64,000 nucleotides of DNA from Pachyseris speciosa. Its lineage: Eukaryota; Cnidaria; Anthozoa; Scleractinia; Pachyseridae. Shown here piece by piece: positions 56,478 to 64,000 of the stretch. The notes beneath the pieces are model-generated. The model was not told where the DNA came from and did not search any database. It saw only the letters and a list, made by a program, of their open reading frames with translations. Positions within the stretch are counted from its first letter, which is position 1, and each line of letters begins with the position of its first letter. Position numbers and translations under genes: made by a program. The DNA is taken from contig JAEMWC010000213.1 in assembly GCA_016490735.1 (NCBI GenBank), positions 606,501-670,500 on the forward strand, read 5' to 3'.

Positions 56478-59054
56478 AGGCCTGGTTTAAACGTCGCATT
56501 TTACATGCGCCGAATAAAATACTAACGTTAGTCGACTCGAATGAATACGGCTGATTTGATTTAAACGTCGCATTTTTTGCCGAATAAAATTGCTGAGCGC
56601 GAGCGACGTGTTTTAAATTCCCATTCGAGCAAACATAAATTGAAGGGCTCGGGGCAAGAACGTCCTCCCGGTTTTTGGTCGATTTTCGATGTGCTCAATA
56701 GAAACTGAGATTTGGCATGTGGACTTCATTCCAGTTAAAAAAACATTGCTCTGTATTTGTTTTGGCAGATTTCCTCTTCGTTTTCGAGAAATAACGTATG
56801 CAAAAAAACCAAGTCAGCTCATTCCCTTGCGTATTAATATTCATGCACGAATTGAATTACCTTTAGAGCACGTGAAATGATTGACGCTTGGAAAGTATTG
56901 TTTGATAGTGTGACGTAGACTATACATTTGGCGGTTAAAACATCGATTTAAGGTTCATTGATAGGAAACTTACGTGAATGTGAGGTGTCGATTGCTAGCT
57001 AAATTTAATCGAAACTCGCCAGCCTGGTGGTCGAACGGACGTCATTTAAGTCTGTCGATCGGCAAGTCAGACACTTCTGAAAGAAGCCAGAGGTGTTTCT
57101 CTGTGCGTGCCAAACGCTGGAACAAATCGGCGGTTCGCAGTACAGGGTACTGAGCCAGGCGGGACAGTCTGAAAGCAACTCTCGTCTTAAAAGCGGGCCG
57201 CAGTTGAGAGTCTTGGCCCATTTGCCAAAGGTTGCCGTGCTAGAAATTCGGAAATAAGAGTTGTTTTTTGACTTAGGCGAAAAATATCGGATGTTTGAAG
57301 ACGTGTTGCGCGCGCTCGAAAGGATGTTTTTATGCCCACAATTCAATGCGACCACAGAGGGCGCTGTCTCCTTGAAAAGTTCTCGCGAGGACTGGAAATG
57401 AATATTCGCTCGGCTGCGGTGGGAAAATTTTCACTTCGGAGCGGGAACATTACGGAGAATTCATCTAAGAGTGGGAAATCGGCAATACGAGCAGTCAGTC
57501 CGTTTTCGATGAGCTGAGTATCTTGGAAAACCAGTGCAAGGAAAACTTTCTTTGCCGCACGCAGCAAATATTCAAAGCACAAATGACGTGACACGGTGAT
57601 GTGAACACACGTAAAGATAAACATGCTGGCGTATTTTAACATATAAATCACTTTTGCATCGAGTACCTCGGTTAGTTCACTTATATGAAGTCTTGCAAAC
57701 ATCATTAAAAAGTATTTTCACGCGAGATTAACGGCAAAAAGCATTTTCACCCCAGATAAACAGTTAAAATTATTTTCACGCGAGTCGTGTGACAGCCCAT
57801 TGTGTGCGATCGAATTTCATATATACCGGGTATGCAAATTTTCGGCAGTTTGAAGCTAAAGAATATCTACAGAACTAGTTAAGTATGTTGTCCAAAGTCT
57901 TGACCTGTCGTCATTTACTTTGATTTTAATACCATTTTCGTTCCATATTTTCCATTTGACGATGAAAATGAATCCATTGCCGACGTTTCTCAACCGCCAA
58001 AACCACGCAAAACTTACTATTCTGAAAGTGCCGTTTAGAAATGAAAACCGATGGAAAATGCACTGTTTGCAAGATACTCAGCTCATCGAAAACGGACTGA
58101 CTGCTCGTATTGCCGATTTCCCACTCTTAGATGAATTCTTCGTAATGTTCCCGCTCCGAAGTGAAAATTTTCCCACCGCAGTCGAGCGAATATTCATTTC
58201 CAGTCCTCGCGAGAACTTTTCAAAGAGACAGCGCCCTCTGTGGTCGCATTGAATTGTGGGCATAAAAACATCCTTTCGAGCGCGCGCAACACGTCTTCAA
58301 ACATCCGATTTTTATTTCCGAATTTCTAGCACGGCAACCTTTGGCAAATGGGCCAAGACTCTCAACTGCGGCCCGCTTTTAAAACGAGAGTTGCTTTCAG
58401 ACTGTCCCGCCTGGCTCAGTACCCTGTACTGCGAAACAGCGTTTGGCACGCACAGAGAAACACCTCTGGCTTCTTTCAGAAGTGTCTGACTTGCCGATCG
58501 ACAGACTTAAATGACGTCCGTTCGACCACCAGGCTGGCGAGTGTCGATTAAATTTAGCTAGCAATCGACACCTCACAGTCACGTAAGTTTCCTATCAATG
58601 AACCTTAAATCGATGTTTTAACCGCCAAATGTATAGTCTACGTCACACTATCAAACAATACTTTCCAAGCGTCAATCATTTCACGTGCTCTAAAGGTAAT
58701 TCAATTCGTGCATGAATATTAATACGCAAGGGAATGAGCTGACTTGGTTTTTTTGCATACGTTATTTCTCGAAAACGAAGAGGAAATCAGCCAAAACAAA
58801 TACAGAGCAATGTTTTTTTAACTGGAATGAAGTCCACATGCCAAATCTCAGTTTCTATTGAGCACATCGAAAATGTAAAATACGGCGTTTAAATCAACTG
58901 TCGAACTTCAGTCGTATATTCGACTGGATCAGTCGAATATTCGACTCGAATTGAAATATGTCGCATTTAATTGATTTAGACGTCGCATTTTACATGCACT
59001 TAATTTGGCAATTCGATTCGGCGCATGTAAAATGCGACGTTTAAACCGGGCCTT
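56478..59054. mobile_element. Giant palindromic element (2.6 kb, arms about 1 kb, TTA target duplication)
   Basis: Ends GGCCTGGTTTAAACGTCGC and complement of GGCCCGGTTTAAACGTCGC, with TTA directly outside both. From about 56600 to 57535 the left arm reappears inverted at 58075-58880 with few differences: for example AACTCGCCAGCCTGGTGGTC, GAGCGGGAACATTACG, CAGTCAGTCCGTTTTCGATG and their complements. The loop (57536-58074) is unique. TTA and GG-starting ends fit PIF/Harbinger-type elements. Both arms carry the same 60-codon open stretch (DTQLIENGLTARIADFPLLD...RQRPLWSH), no transposase is seen. Confidence 0.8.
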
Positions 59055-59702
59055 AGTTGTGATCAGATGAATTTTTCTGCGATCGATAAATTTTTGTCTT
59101 AAAAAAAATAAAAGTGTCATGATCATAGGCCATTCTGAGTAGTGCGATGCGTAAATCAAACGTGTCATACTCGCTTTGTTTATATACTTGGCTGAAATTT
59201 AGTTGATTACTAAGAAAACGCCTGCAAAGGAGACCGTAAAAAGTTTTCGATAGTGTGAAATCTTTTTTAAGTCAAATAGGCTGTTCGGAAAGCGTTGCTC
59301 AAAGGAGAAGCGTGAGGCATGGGTTACACAGGTTTCGTACTAGTACTCGACACTTGCACTCCTAGACCGGTTAATGCGGTCCTGCCTGAGAGTATTGTAC
59401 CAGCTTTTTTTGTTTTCAAGAAAAGCAACAACGATATAAAACGACGTTCCGAACAGTCCGAGATCTTATTTCAAGGAAAATCAAAAGTAATCTCTCCGAA
59501 ACCGGCTGGGGATTAGTTCTGCCATTGCATGAAGTATTCTGTTTTGCCTTCCTTTAACGTCTTTATCTCTCTGAGATCATTTTTGCTTGCATGAGTAAAA
59601 TTAAGACATAAAACAAGCAAGCGACTGCCTTAGACAGGTTTCCGCCTGAGGGAACAGCTACGTAGTAATTTATTCATATTTGGATCCGTTTTGATTAATC
59701 AA

Positions 59703-59712
59703 AACATATAAA
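59703..59712 (+). promoter_or_regulatory. TATA box of the chromodomain gene
   Basis: CATATAAAAGG is centred about 58 bases before the ATG at 59766, which leaves room for a 25-30 base 5' UTR. Confidence 0.6.
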
Positions 59713-59765
59713 AGGTTTAGTTTTATTCAGTCTATTCAGTTGTTAATAGCTACTTGCGAGATAAC

Positions 59766-60116
59766 ATGTCGAAGCGTGCGAGACATCAGCCAGGCTTTTA
59801 CGCGACATTATCAAATGATGTTTGCGATCGTGCCTGTAATTTGAAATATCGTCCGAAGGTGAAGCCAACTGTCATGGGCATTTACGAAGTCGAGCGTATT
59901 GTCGCAAAACGAGTAAAAGGAGGTAAAGCGGAATACTTTATCCAATGGCAGAACTACTGCCCGAGTGAAAATACGTGGGAACCAGCCAAACATTTGCCGA
60001 AAGATCTTATCACCGCCTCCAAATGGAGGTCCCGATCAACGCGCTACATTTCTTATGTGAAAACCATTTCAGTAACAGACCGGTACGTACTCGGATGGAG
60101 TTTTGATGATAAGTGA
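59766..60116 (+). CDS. Small intronless chromodomain protein
   Basis: 116 residues from ATG 59766 (an in-frame earlier codon at 59754 is not ATG) to TGA. Residues 1-38 are basic and unstructured; 40-80 are a chromodomain: YEVERIVAKRVKGGKAEYFI then QWQNYCPSENTWEPAKHL. The aromatic cage expected to hold a methyl-lysine is complete: Tyr40, Trp61 and Tyr64, with Glu68-Asn-Thr-Trp-Glu as in HP1 and Polycomb. The C-terminal 35 residues (KWRSRSTRYISYVKT...) match nothing I know; there is no chromoshadow domain. So it should read H3K9me or H3K27me-type marks in the nucleus, role unknown. It is flanked only by repeats. With no introns and a TATA box it could be a retrocopy that acquired a promoter, or a mobile-element-derived chromodomain. 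Confidence 0.8.
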   Translation: MSKRARHQPGFYATLSNDVCDRACNLKYRPKVKPTVMGIYEVERIVAKRVKGGKAEYFIQWQNYCPSENTWEPAKHLPKDLITASKWRSRSTRYISYVKTISVTDRYVLGWSFDDK

Positions 60117-60120
60117 ATCG

Positions 60121-60208
60121 CGCGCATAAACAGATGTTTAACAGCCCTTTGAGTTTAAATTTGCCGCGTGCATAAACAGATATTAATAGCCCTTTGAATT
60201 TAAATTTG
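60121..60208. repeat. Tandem duplication of about 45 bp
   Basis: GCATAAACAGATGTTTAACAG then CCCTTTGAGTTTAAATTTGC at 60123 is followed by GCATAAACAGATATTAATAG and CCCTTTGAATTTAAATTTGC. It lies just after the chromodomain stop codon and forms the start of its 3' UTR. Confidence 0.8.
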
Positions 60209-60209
60209 C

Positions 60210-60750
60210 CGCCCTGTTTTTTGTGCATGACTGCACGCTATTGTCAGAGGGGGCGGAGTTAAAAACTCTGTTAAATACGCATGGTAGTTATAAAGCAACC
60301 AATTTTGAAGATATTCGGAATAACTTTTCGAAATCATCATTTTGATAAAACTTGCGGTCAACGTACAAACGTGAAATTTTGCACAGTCTTTCTTCAGATC
60401 GGGAACTTACAAAGCCCGAGTGTACCTAAAGTCGCTAATATCTTTTTTAGAGGACAATTTCAATCGAAATATTAATGAAGTCAATATTTCATACAAATAA
60501 CAAGTAAAACTAGCGCATTTTCAACGTCAGTTTGATAAACCTTATCCAGGATCAACGGCTTAGAAAAATGTTTAGAATAAAAGCTTGATATCTCTTCTTT
60601 AAAAGCCCGAGTGTACCTAATCGATCAGTGTGCTGTAAAGAATAAAAAAAAAGGCAAGGAGCAGTCGGTGTTGCGCCGTTTTCCGCCATTTTCTTTATTG
60701 TTTTGCGTCTTTTGACTCGCGCGATTTCAAATTTAGCGCTACAAGCGATA
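60210..60750. other. Unannotated stretch
   Basis: No gene found. AAAGCCCGAGTGTACCTAA occurs twice (60411 and 60601). A GC-richer patch with CGCCATTTTC and GCGCGATTTC near 60680-60730 precedes the module C fragment. Confidence 0.4.
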
Positions 60751-60779
60751 GAAAAAGTCCCGGATGTGTCGCGGAATTC

Positions 60780-61063
60780 TGCGCGATGGTACATGACCGT
60801 TTTTGAAAACCTTACTGGCTCAGAAAGAAAGGAATTCATGGCATATGTTCATGTACTTGAATTTATCGCGAACATAAGCTTGCATGATTTAGCTTTGATG
60901 TTTTTAACCTGAGAACAGAACAAAGATTTCAACGATCTTTCTTTCGATGATCGAAATCTCACCAGCCGGGAATCACCTGTAACGCCCTACGTTTGCCCAG
61001 CACAAAACTCCGAAGAAAATGCCGACGTTTAAATTGCAAGATATAGCAGCACTCAGCACTCAA
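60780..61063 (+). repeat. Module C fragment
   Basis: GACCGTTTTTGAAAACCTTA, GCGAACATAAGCTTGC, TTTTAACCTGAGAACAG and AAAATGCCGACGTTTAAA match the C units. It then joins a palindrome-arm fragment; compared with copy 2 about 270 bases, including the TTAA end, are missing at the joint. Confidence 0.65.
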
Positions 61064-61379
61064 GATATAGCAACACAAAGACGTCATTATTGTTTTTACT
61101 TACAGTCGATTTTCTTGAAATCTAGAAGTGTTTTTTCTAAACTTTCTTCTGTACTTGTAGCTTAGATAGTTTCCCTGATGTGTAGCGAGTTTAAACAAAT
61201 TCTATGAGTGCGAATTCGAGAAATTTTCAGCTGAAGTTTTCGATTGTTAACATCAAACAAATCTAATCGAGTAACTTAACATAATTTCGCCGGGCTTATG
61301 GGAAGCACATTTAATTTGGAGCGCATGTTATTTTTATACATATGAACCACATTTCCTGAAAAGTGGAACAAAATCGCTT
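61064..61379 (+). mobile_element. Palindromic element, left-arm fragment (copy 3)
   Basis: CACAAAGACGTCATTATTG to GTGGAACAAAATCGCTT is colinear with 46505-46827 at about 95% identity. It stops at 61379, where BEL/Pao sequence begins. Confidence 0.75.
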
Positions 61380-61412
61380 GTCGAGGATACGACATTAATT
61401 AAATAAACTCTT

Positions 61413-62215
61413 TCACTGGTGAACACAACATAAAGACACATCTTGCACGCTTTCTCGGATAAACTCGTTCTCGAAATCACGTGACGCCTTGACTTGCGCG
61501 TCAACGTCAATCAAAAATAAAACACAAAAGAGCGGAAGGCACATTCCTGCCCCCAGTCGAGACACTATGTCGAGACGAAATACAGTCATTAGATCTAGGC
61601 TTCCGATTCTTCTAGCAAACCATGTTTTGTAATTGGTCTCTTGTACACTCCGCTTTGAGTGCGCAGAGTAACAGCTCGAACCATTCCATCTTGTCCAGGA
61701 TAAGCACACACGATCCTGCCCCGGCAATGGCCATACATCTCGTGGCTGATTCGGTTCAGCCACAAGCACAACGTCTCCTGCTTTCATGTTCTGTTTCTTG
61801 TAGGTTTCCCATTTTCTGCTCATGGGGCTTCACTGTCTGGCGATAACAGAAGTCGCACTTAAATTTTGCATTACGCAGTCTGATGACCATGTATGATCCA
61901 ATAATCTTGCCCAATTTCATTCAGCAGGTGTTCGGTAGGCGGATCGTGATAAGAACGATGCATTTCATTAATGATTAGCTGTGCGAAATTGTGACATGAG
62001 TCAATAATCTTAGGATGTCGCGCACGATGTGGTATGGACTGGGCTTTCTACGGTCTTCCACCGACGATTAGATATCTGCCCTCCAATCTCGGATTAAGGG
62101 ACTTTATTCTGCCCTGCTTAGGAATCTCCTGTCCCCTATCCATGTGCCTCAACTCTTCACCGTATGATTCAGCTTGCGCCCTCTTCACCAAGTAATTCTG
62201 AGCAGATTTCAGCTC
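61413..62215 (-). pseudogene. BEL/Pao integrase zinc-binding and C-terminal domains with the core deleted
   Basis: H2C2-type zinc-binding remnants (HPKIIDSCHNFAQLIINEMH, then TVKPHEQKMG) pass within a few bases into RKWETYKKQNMKAGDVVLV, which belongs after the integrase core. The DDE core, usually over 150 residues, is missing. Both readings overlap at CAGAAAATGGGAAACC (about 61800-61815), so a short homology may have guided the deletion. Confidence 0.75.
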
Positions 62216-62842
62216 CTACACTGTGAGTGGTCCTGTCGCATGCGCGTCCTTCTTCACTCGCGTGTTGTTTGCAAATCGTTTCACGTACACAACAACTCTT
62301 CTTAGTTTCGTCAGTGATGAGTATCTCCTCCATCCCAGCACGGCTTCATTCTCCTGAGATACTCCAGCCCATTTCGGCTTCCTTTCACTCTTGTCAACTT
62401 CCTCCTGAGGTGCTTCAGCTTTACTCTCTGGCGACGGCTTTGCCGGCTTATGCAGAAACTCTGGTCCACCATAATAGCGACGACTCACGTTGAGTTGGAC
62501 GGGGCATAGTCCTCGGGTGATGTCATCTGCGGGATTGTTGTCCGTCGGCACGTACCTCCAGCACACCGTGCCCGCCCCCAGTGTGGACTCCAGGTCACTC
62601 ATGATCGTGCGAATCTCAGACACCCGGTTGCCAACAAACGCCTTGTAGTTCGAACTGGTCTGGTTTATCCAGTGTAGAACTGTAGTGGAGACACTCCAGA
62701 AGGTCATCTTCTCTATCGTCATCATCATCTCCTTTGACATTGTTTCAGCTAAATGTGCTGCTAAGAGCGCACCCATGAGATCAAGCCAGCAGATTGACTG
62801 TACCTTCAGTGGTGCAACTCGTCCTTTCCCAGCGACCGACAC
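62216..62842 (-). pseudogene. BEL/Pao RNase H-like region
   Basis: 208-codon frame. It contains LLAAHLAETM, TFWSVSTTVLHWINQTSS, AFVGNRVSEI and WRYVPTDNNPADDITRG, the conserved order of the Pao RNase H domain, then a linker rich in Lys, Pro and Glu. It stops at 62216; integrase sequence continues in broken frames. Confidence 0.85.
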
Positions 62843-63147
62843 TCCACCGTGTTATCCTCGACCTCTCGTCTAAAATATGCACATGTACCATAGGCATCCT
62901 GGCTGGCATCACAGAATACTTGCAAAGACGTTTCACGCACAGGTTTGTCTTGACTGAGGAGGGCTCTAGGAATATTCACCTAATCAAGGTCTGCTGCTTC
63001 TCTGCGCCACTCACGCCATTCTCCAAGATCAGCCTCCCTCAAGTCATCATCCCAGTCATACTTTATACGATTCAAATTCTGTAGGATGATCTTACTTCTG
63101 ATTGAGAACGGTAGCAGGAGTCCCCGAGGATCCCACACTGAGGACAC

Positions 63148-63528
63148 TTAGCTGAGTATTTTCCTCTTTGTAGTACCGGCATCTTCTTTGAACCCAGTAA
63201 ACTTCAGCATATCCTCCTCAGCGTCCCAAGTGATGCGTAACGCTATGTCTGTCGGTAACTTATTCTCACTAAGCTCAAGGAATCGTGGAGATCTGTCCCG
63301 CTCTGGGATGGTTGCCAAGACCTCTGGATCATTTGTTAGCCACTTGTGTAGATGGAAGCCTCCGCGGCGCAGTAACTCAGTCATTTGCTTCCGCATTTGT
63401 ATCGCTTCTTCTCGAGAATTGGTAGACGGCAGGCCGTCATCCATGTAAAAGTGCTTGTAGAATGCTTTTACACCCAAGGGAAGATCTCCATTTTTCGCAG
63501 AGCGAAAAAAATGTTTTGAAAGAGTCAA
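63148..63528 (-). pseudogene. BEL/Pao reverse transcriptase fragment
   Basis: 126-codon frame with YMDDGL, the YxDD catalytic box of reverse transcriptase, and GGFHLHKWLTNDPEVL, then ALRITWDAEEDMLKFTGF, characteristic of Pao polyproteins. The N-terminal half of RT is absent; upstream the sequence changes to repeat S. Confidence 0.85.
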
Positions 63529-63536
63529 AGTAAAGT

Positions 63537-63770
63537 CCAGATGTTGCCACTTAATTTAGAAGTAAACAACAACAGCAGACAACGAATATGGATGGCAACT
63601 CTCAAAACAGTTTAACGAGCTTTGCTCGTACGTGAACAAAAAGGCCTTATGTGAACCAAAAAGCAAACCACTAGCCGGATAGTTTCGAGAATCAGAAAGC
63701 GTGCGTCCGGGTTCTGCAGCGCAAAAGTATCCCGAGTTAATGCTCATAGAGCGTCTTGTTCAATAAAATG
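63537..63770 (-). repeat. 230-bp repeat S, minus copy
   Basis: Inverse copy of 50165-50395, about nine base differences over the 63-codon frame. Bounded by AAGACGCTCTATGAGCATTA on one end and TTCTAAATTAAGTGGCAAC on the other. It directly abuts the BEL/Pao remnant. Confidence 0.65.
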
Positions 63771-63779
63771 TACTACTTC

Positions 63780-64000
63780 TTAATGGAGCGGACACGGGGA
63801 AACACGGTAGTCTAATTAAAAACATCTGGAGGTAAGTTCGGTCATGTTAAAAGCTTTCTTCTCGCCGTTGAACTTGCAAACAATCGTATGGACACTTCTT
63901 TTAACATATTAGTTGTTCAGACTTCAAAGACACGAGGTGAATCGACGTTTTCCGATAGCTGACAACAGGCATCATTCATCGGTTCGTGTCTGTTTCATTG
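63780..64000. other. Right-end stretch related to 50400-50510
   Basis: ATGGACACTTCTTTTAACAT, TTGTTCA and ACGAGGTGAATCGACG at 63887-63945 are a diverged copy, in the same orientation, of 50435-50500. No gene. Confidence 0.4.

Larger units (their letters stand above)
61380..63537 (-). mobile_element. BEL/Pao retrotransposon remnant
   Basis: Reading the minus strand: reverse transcriptase with FYMDDGLPST (63528 on), then the Pao peptidase/RNase H linker with WDPRGLLLPFSIRSKIILQ (about 63140), an RNase H-like part with VCWRYVPTDNNPADDITRGL (about 62550), an integrase zinc-binding part with MHRSYHDPPTEHLLNEIGQD (about 61950), and finally GDVVLVAEPNQPRDVWPL (about 61770), the C-terminal DUF5641-type domain. 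Gag, protease, the RT fingers and LTRs are missing, and the integrase catalytic core is deleted. Stops and shifts throughout. Confidence 0.85.

Noticed and set aside
57343..58252. Frames containing DTQLIENGLTARIADFPLLD in both arms of the giant palindrome
   Set aside because: Similarity between arms is due to the palindrome itself and gives no independent evidence of coding. No domain recognised.
1..64000. CRISPR arrays, operons, riboswitches, phage or plasmid functions
   Set aside because: The window is eukaryotic nuclear DNA; direct repeats present are microsatellites, tandem duplications and transposable elements.

Overview
This is animal nuclear DNA, most likely from a cnidarian and probably a stony coral. 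It is intron-rich and AT-rich, has sparse multi-exon genes, and carries several tRNA-derived SINEs and MITE families that I recognise from coral genomes. The coral assignment is inference; no species can be named.

0-23 kb holds three conventional genes. A secreted flavin amine/polyamine oxidase (minus, cut by the left edge) lies head-to-head with an E2 ubiquitin-conjugating enzyme (plus, 3.2-5.5 kb, four exons recognised, one intron with a GC donor). From 22.7 to 8.2 kb on the minus strand runs a 13-exon gene for a GH63/MGH1-like glycosidase of the bacterial and yeast YMR196W type. I could rebuild all 13 exons with matching splice phases. Two single-base frameshifts of opposite sign (exon 1 and exon 6) break the frame, so it is either a young pseudogene or carries assembly errors. 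Three tRNA-Phe-like repeats with an odd hairpin in the T-loop sit in its introns or exon-flanking DNA.

23-37 kb has no gene I can support. It contains microsatellites, a degenerate tandem duplication (27.9-30.9 kb), SINEs, MITEs and a decayed minus-strand L1-like LINE that is itself interrupted by two MITEs.

37-56 kb is a segmentally duplicated array. Its unit is a roughly 1-kb module C (with a canonical splice donor), then A, a small six-cysteine secreted peptide gene, then B, its 3' UTR with AATAAA. There is one intact peptide gene (52.8 kb), one whose frameshift is bypassed by an overlapping ATG (43.9 kb) and one pseudogene (39.9 kb). The array is invaded by a long-arm palindromic element flanked by TTAA (two large copies and one fragment), a truncated LINE with a 12-bp target duplication inside one copy, a solo LTR, and a MITE. 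A Penelope-like GIY-YIG fragment lies at 51.5 kb.

55.6-64 kb contains a complex of nested inverted repeats built on a tRNA-like sequence, a 2.6-kb giant palindrome with TTA duplications, an intronless chromodomain gene with a TATA box (59.8 kb), and an internally deleted BEL/Pao retrotransposon (minus, 61.4-63.5 kb).

All exon models were made by eye from splice signals, phase and remembered family conservation. No search was run.
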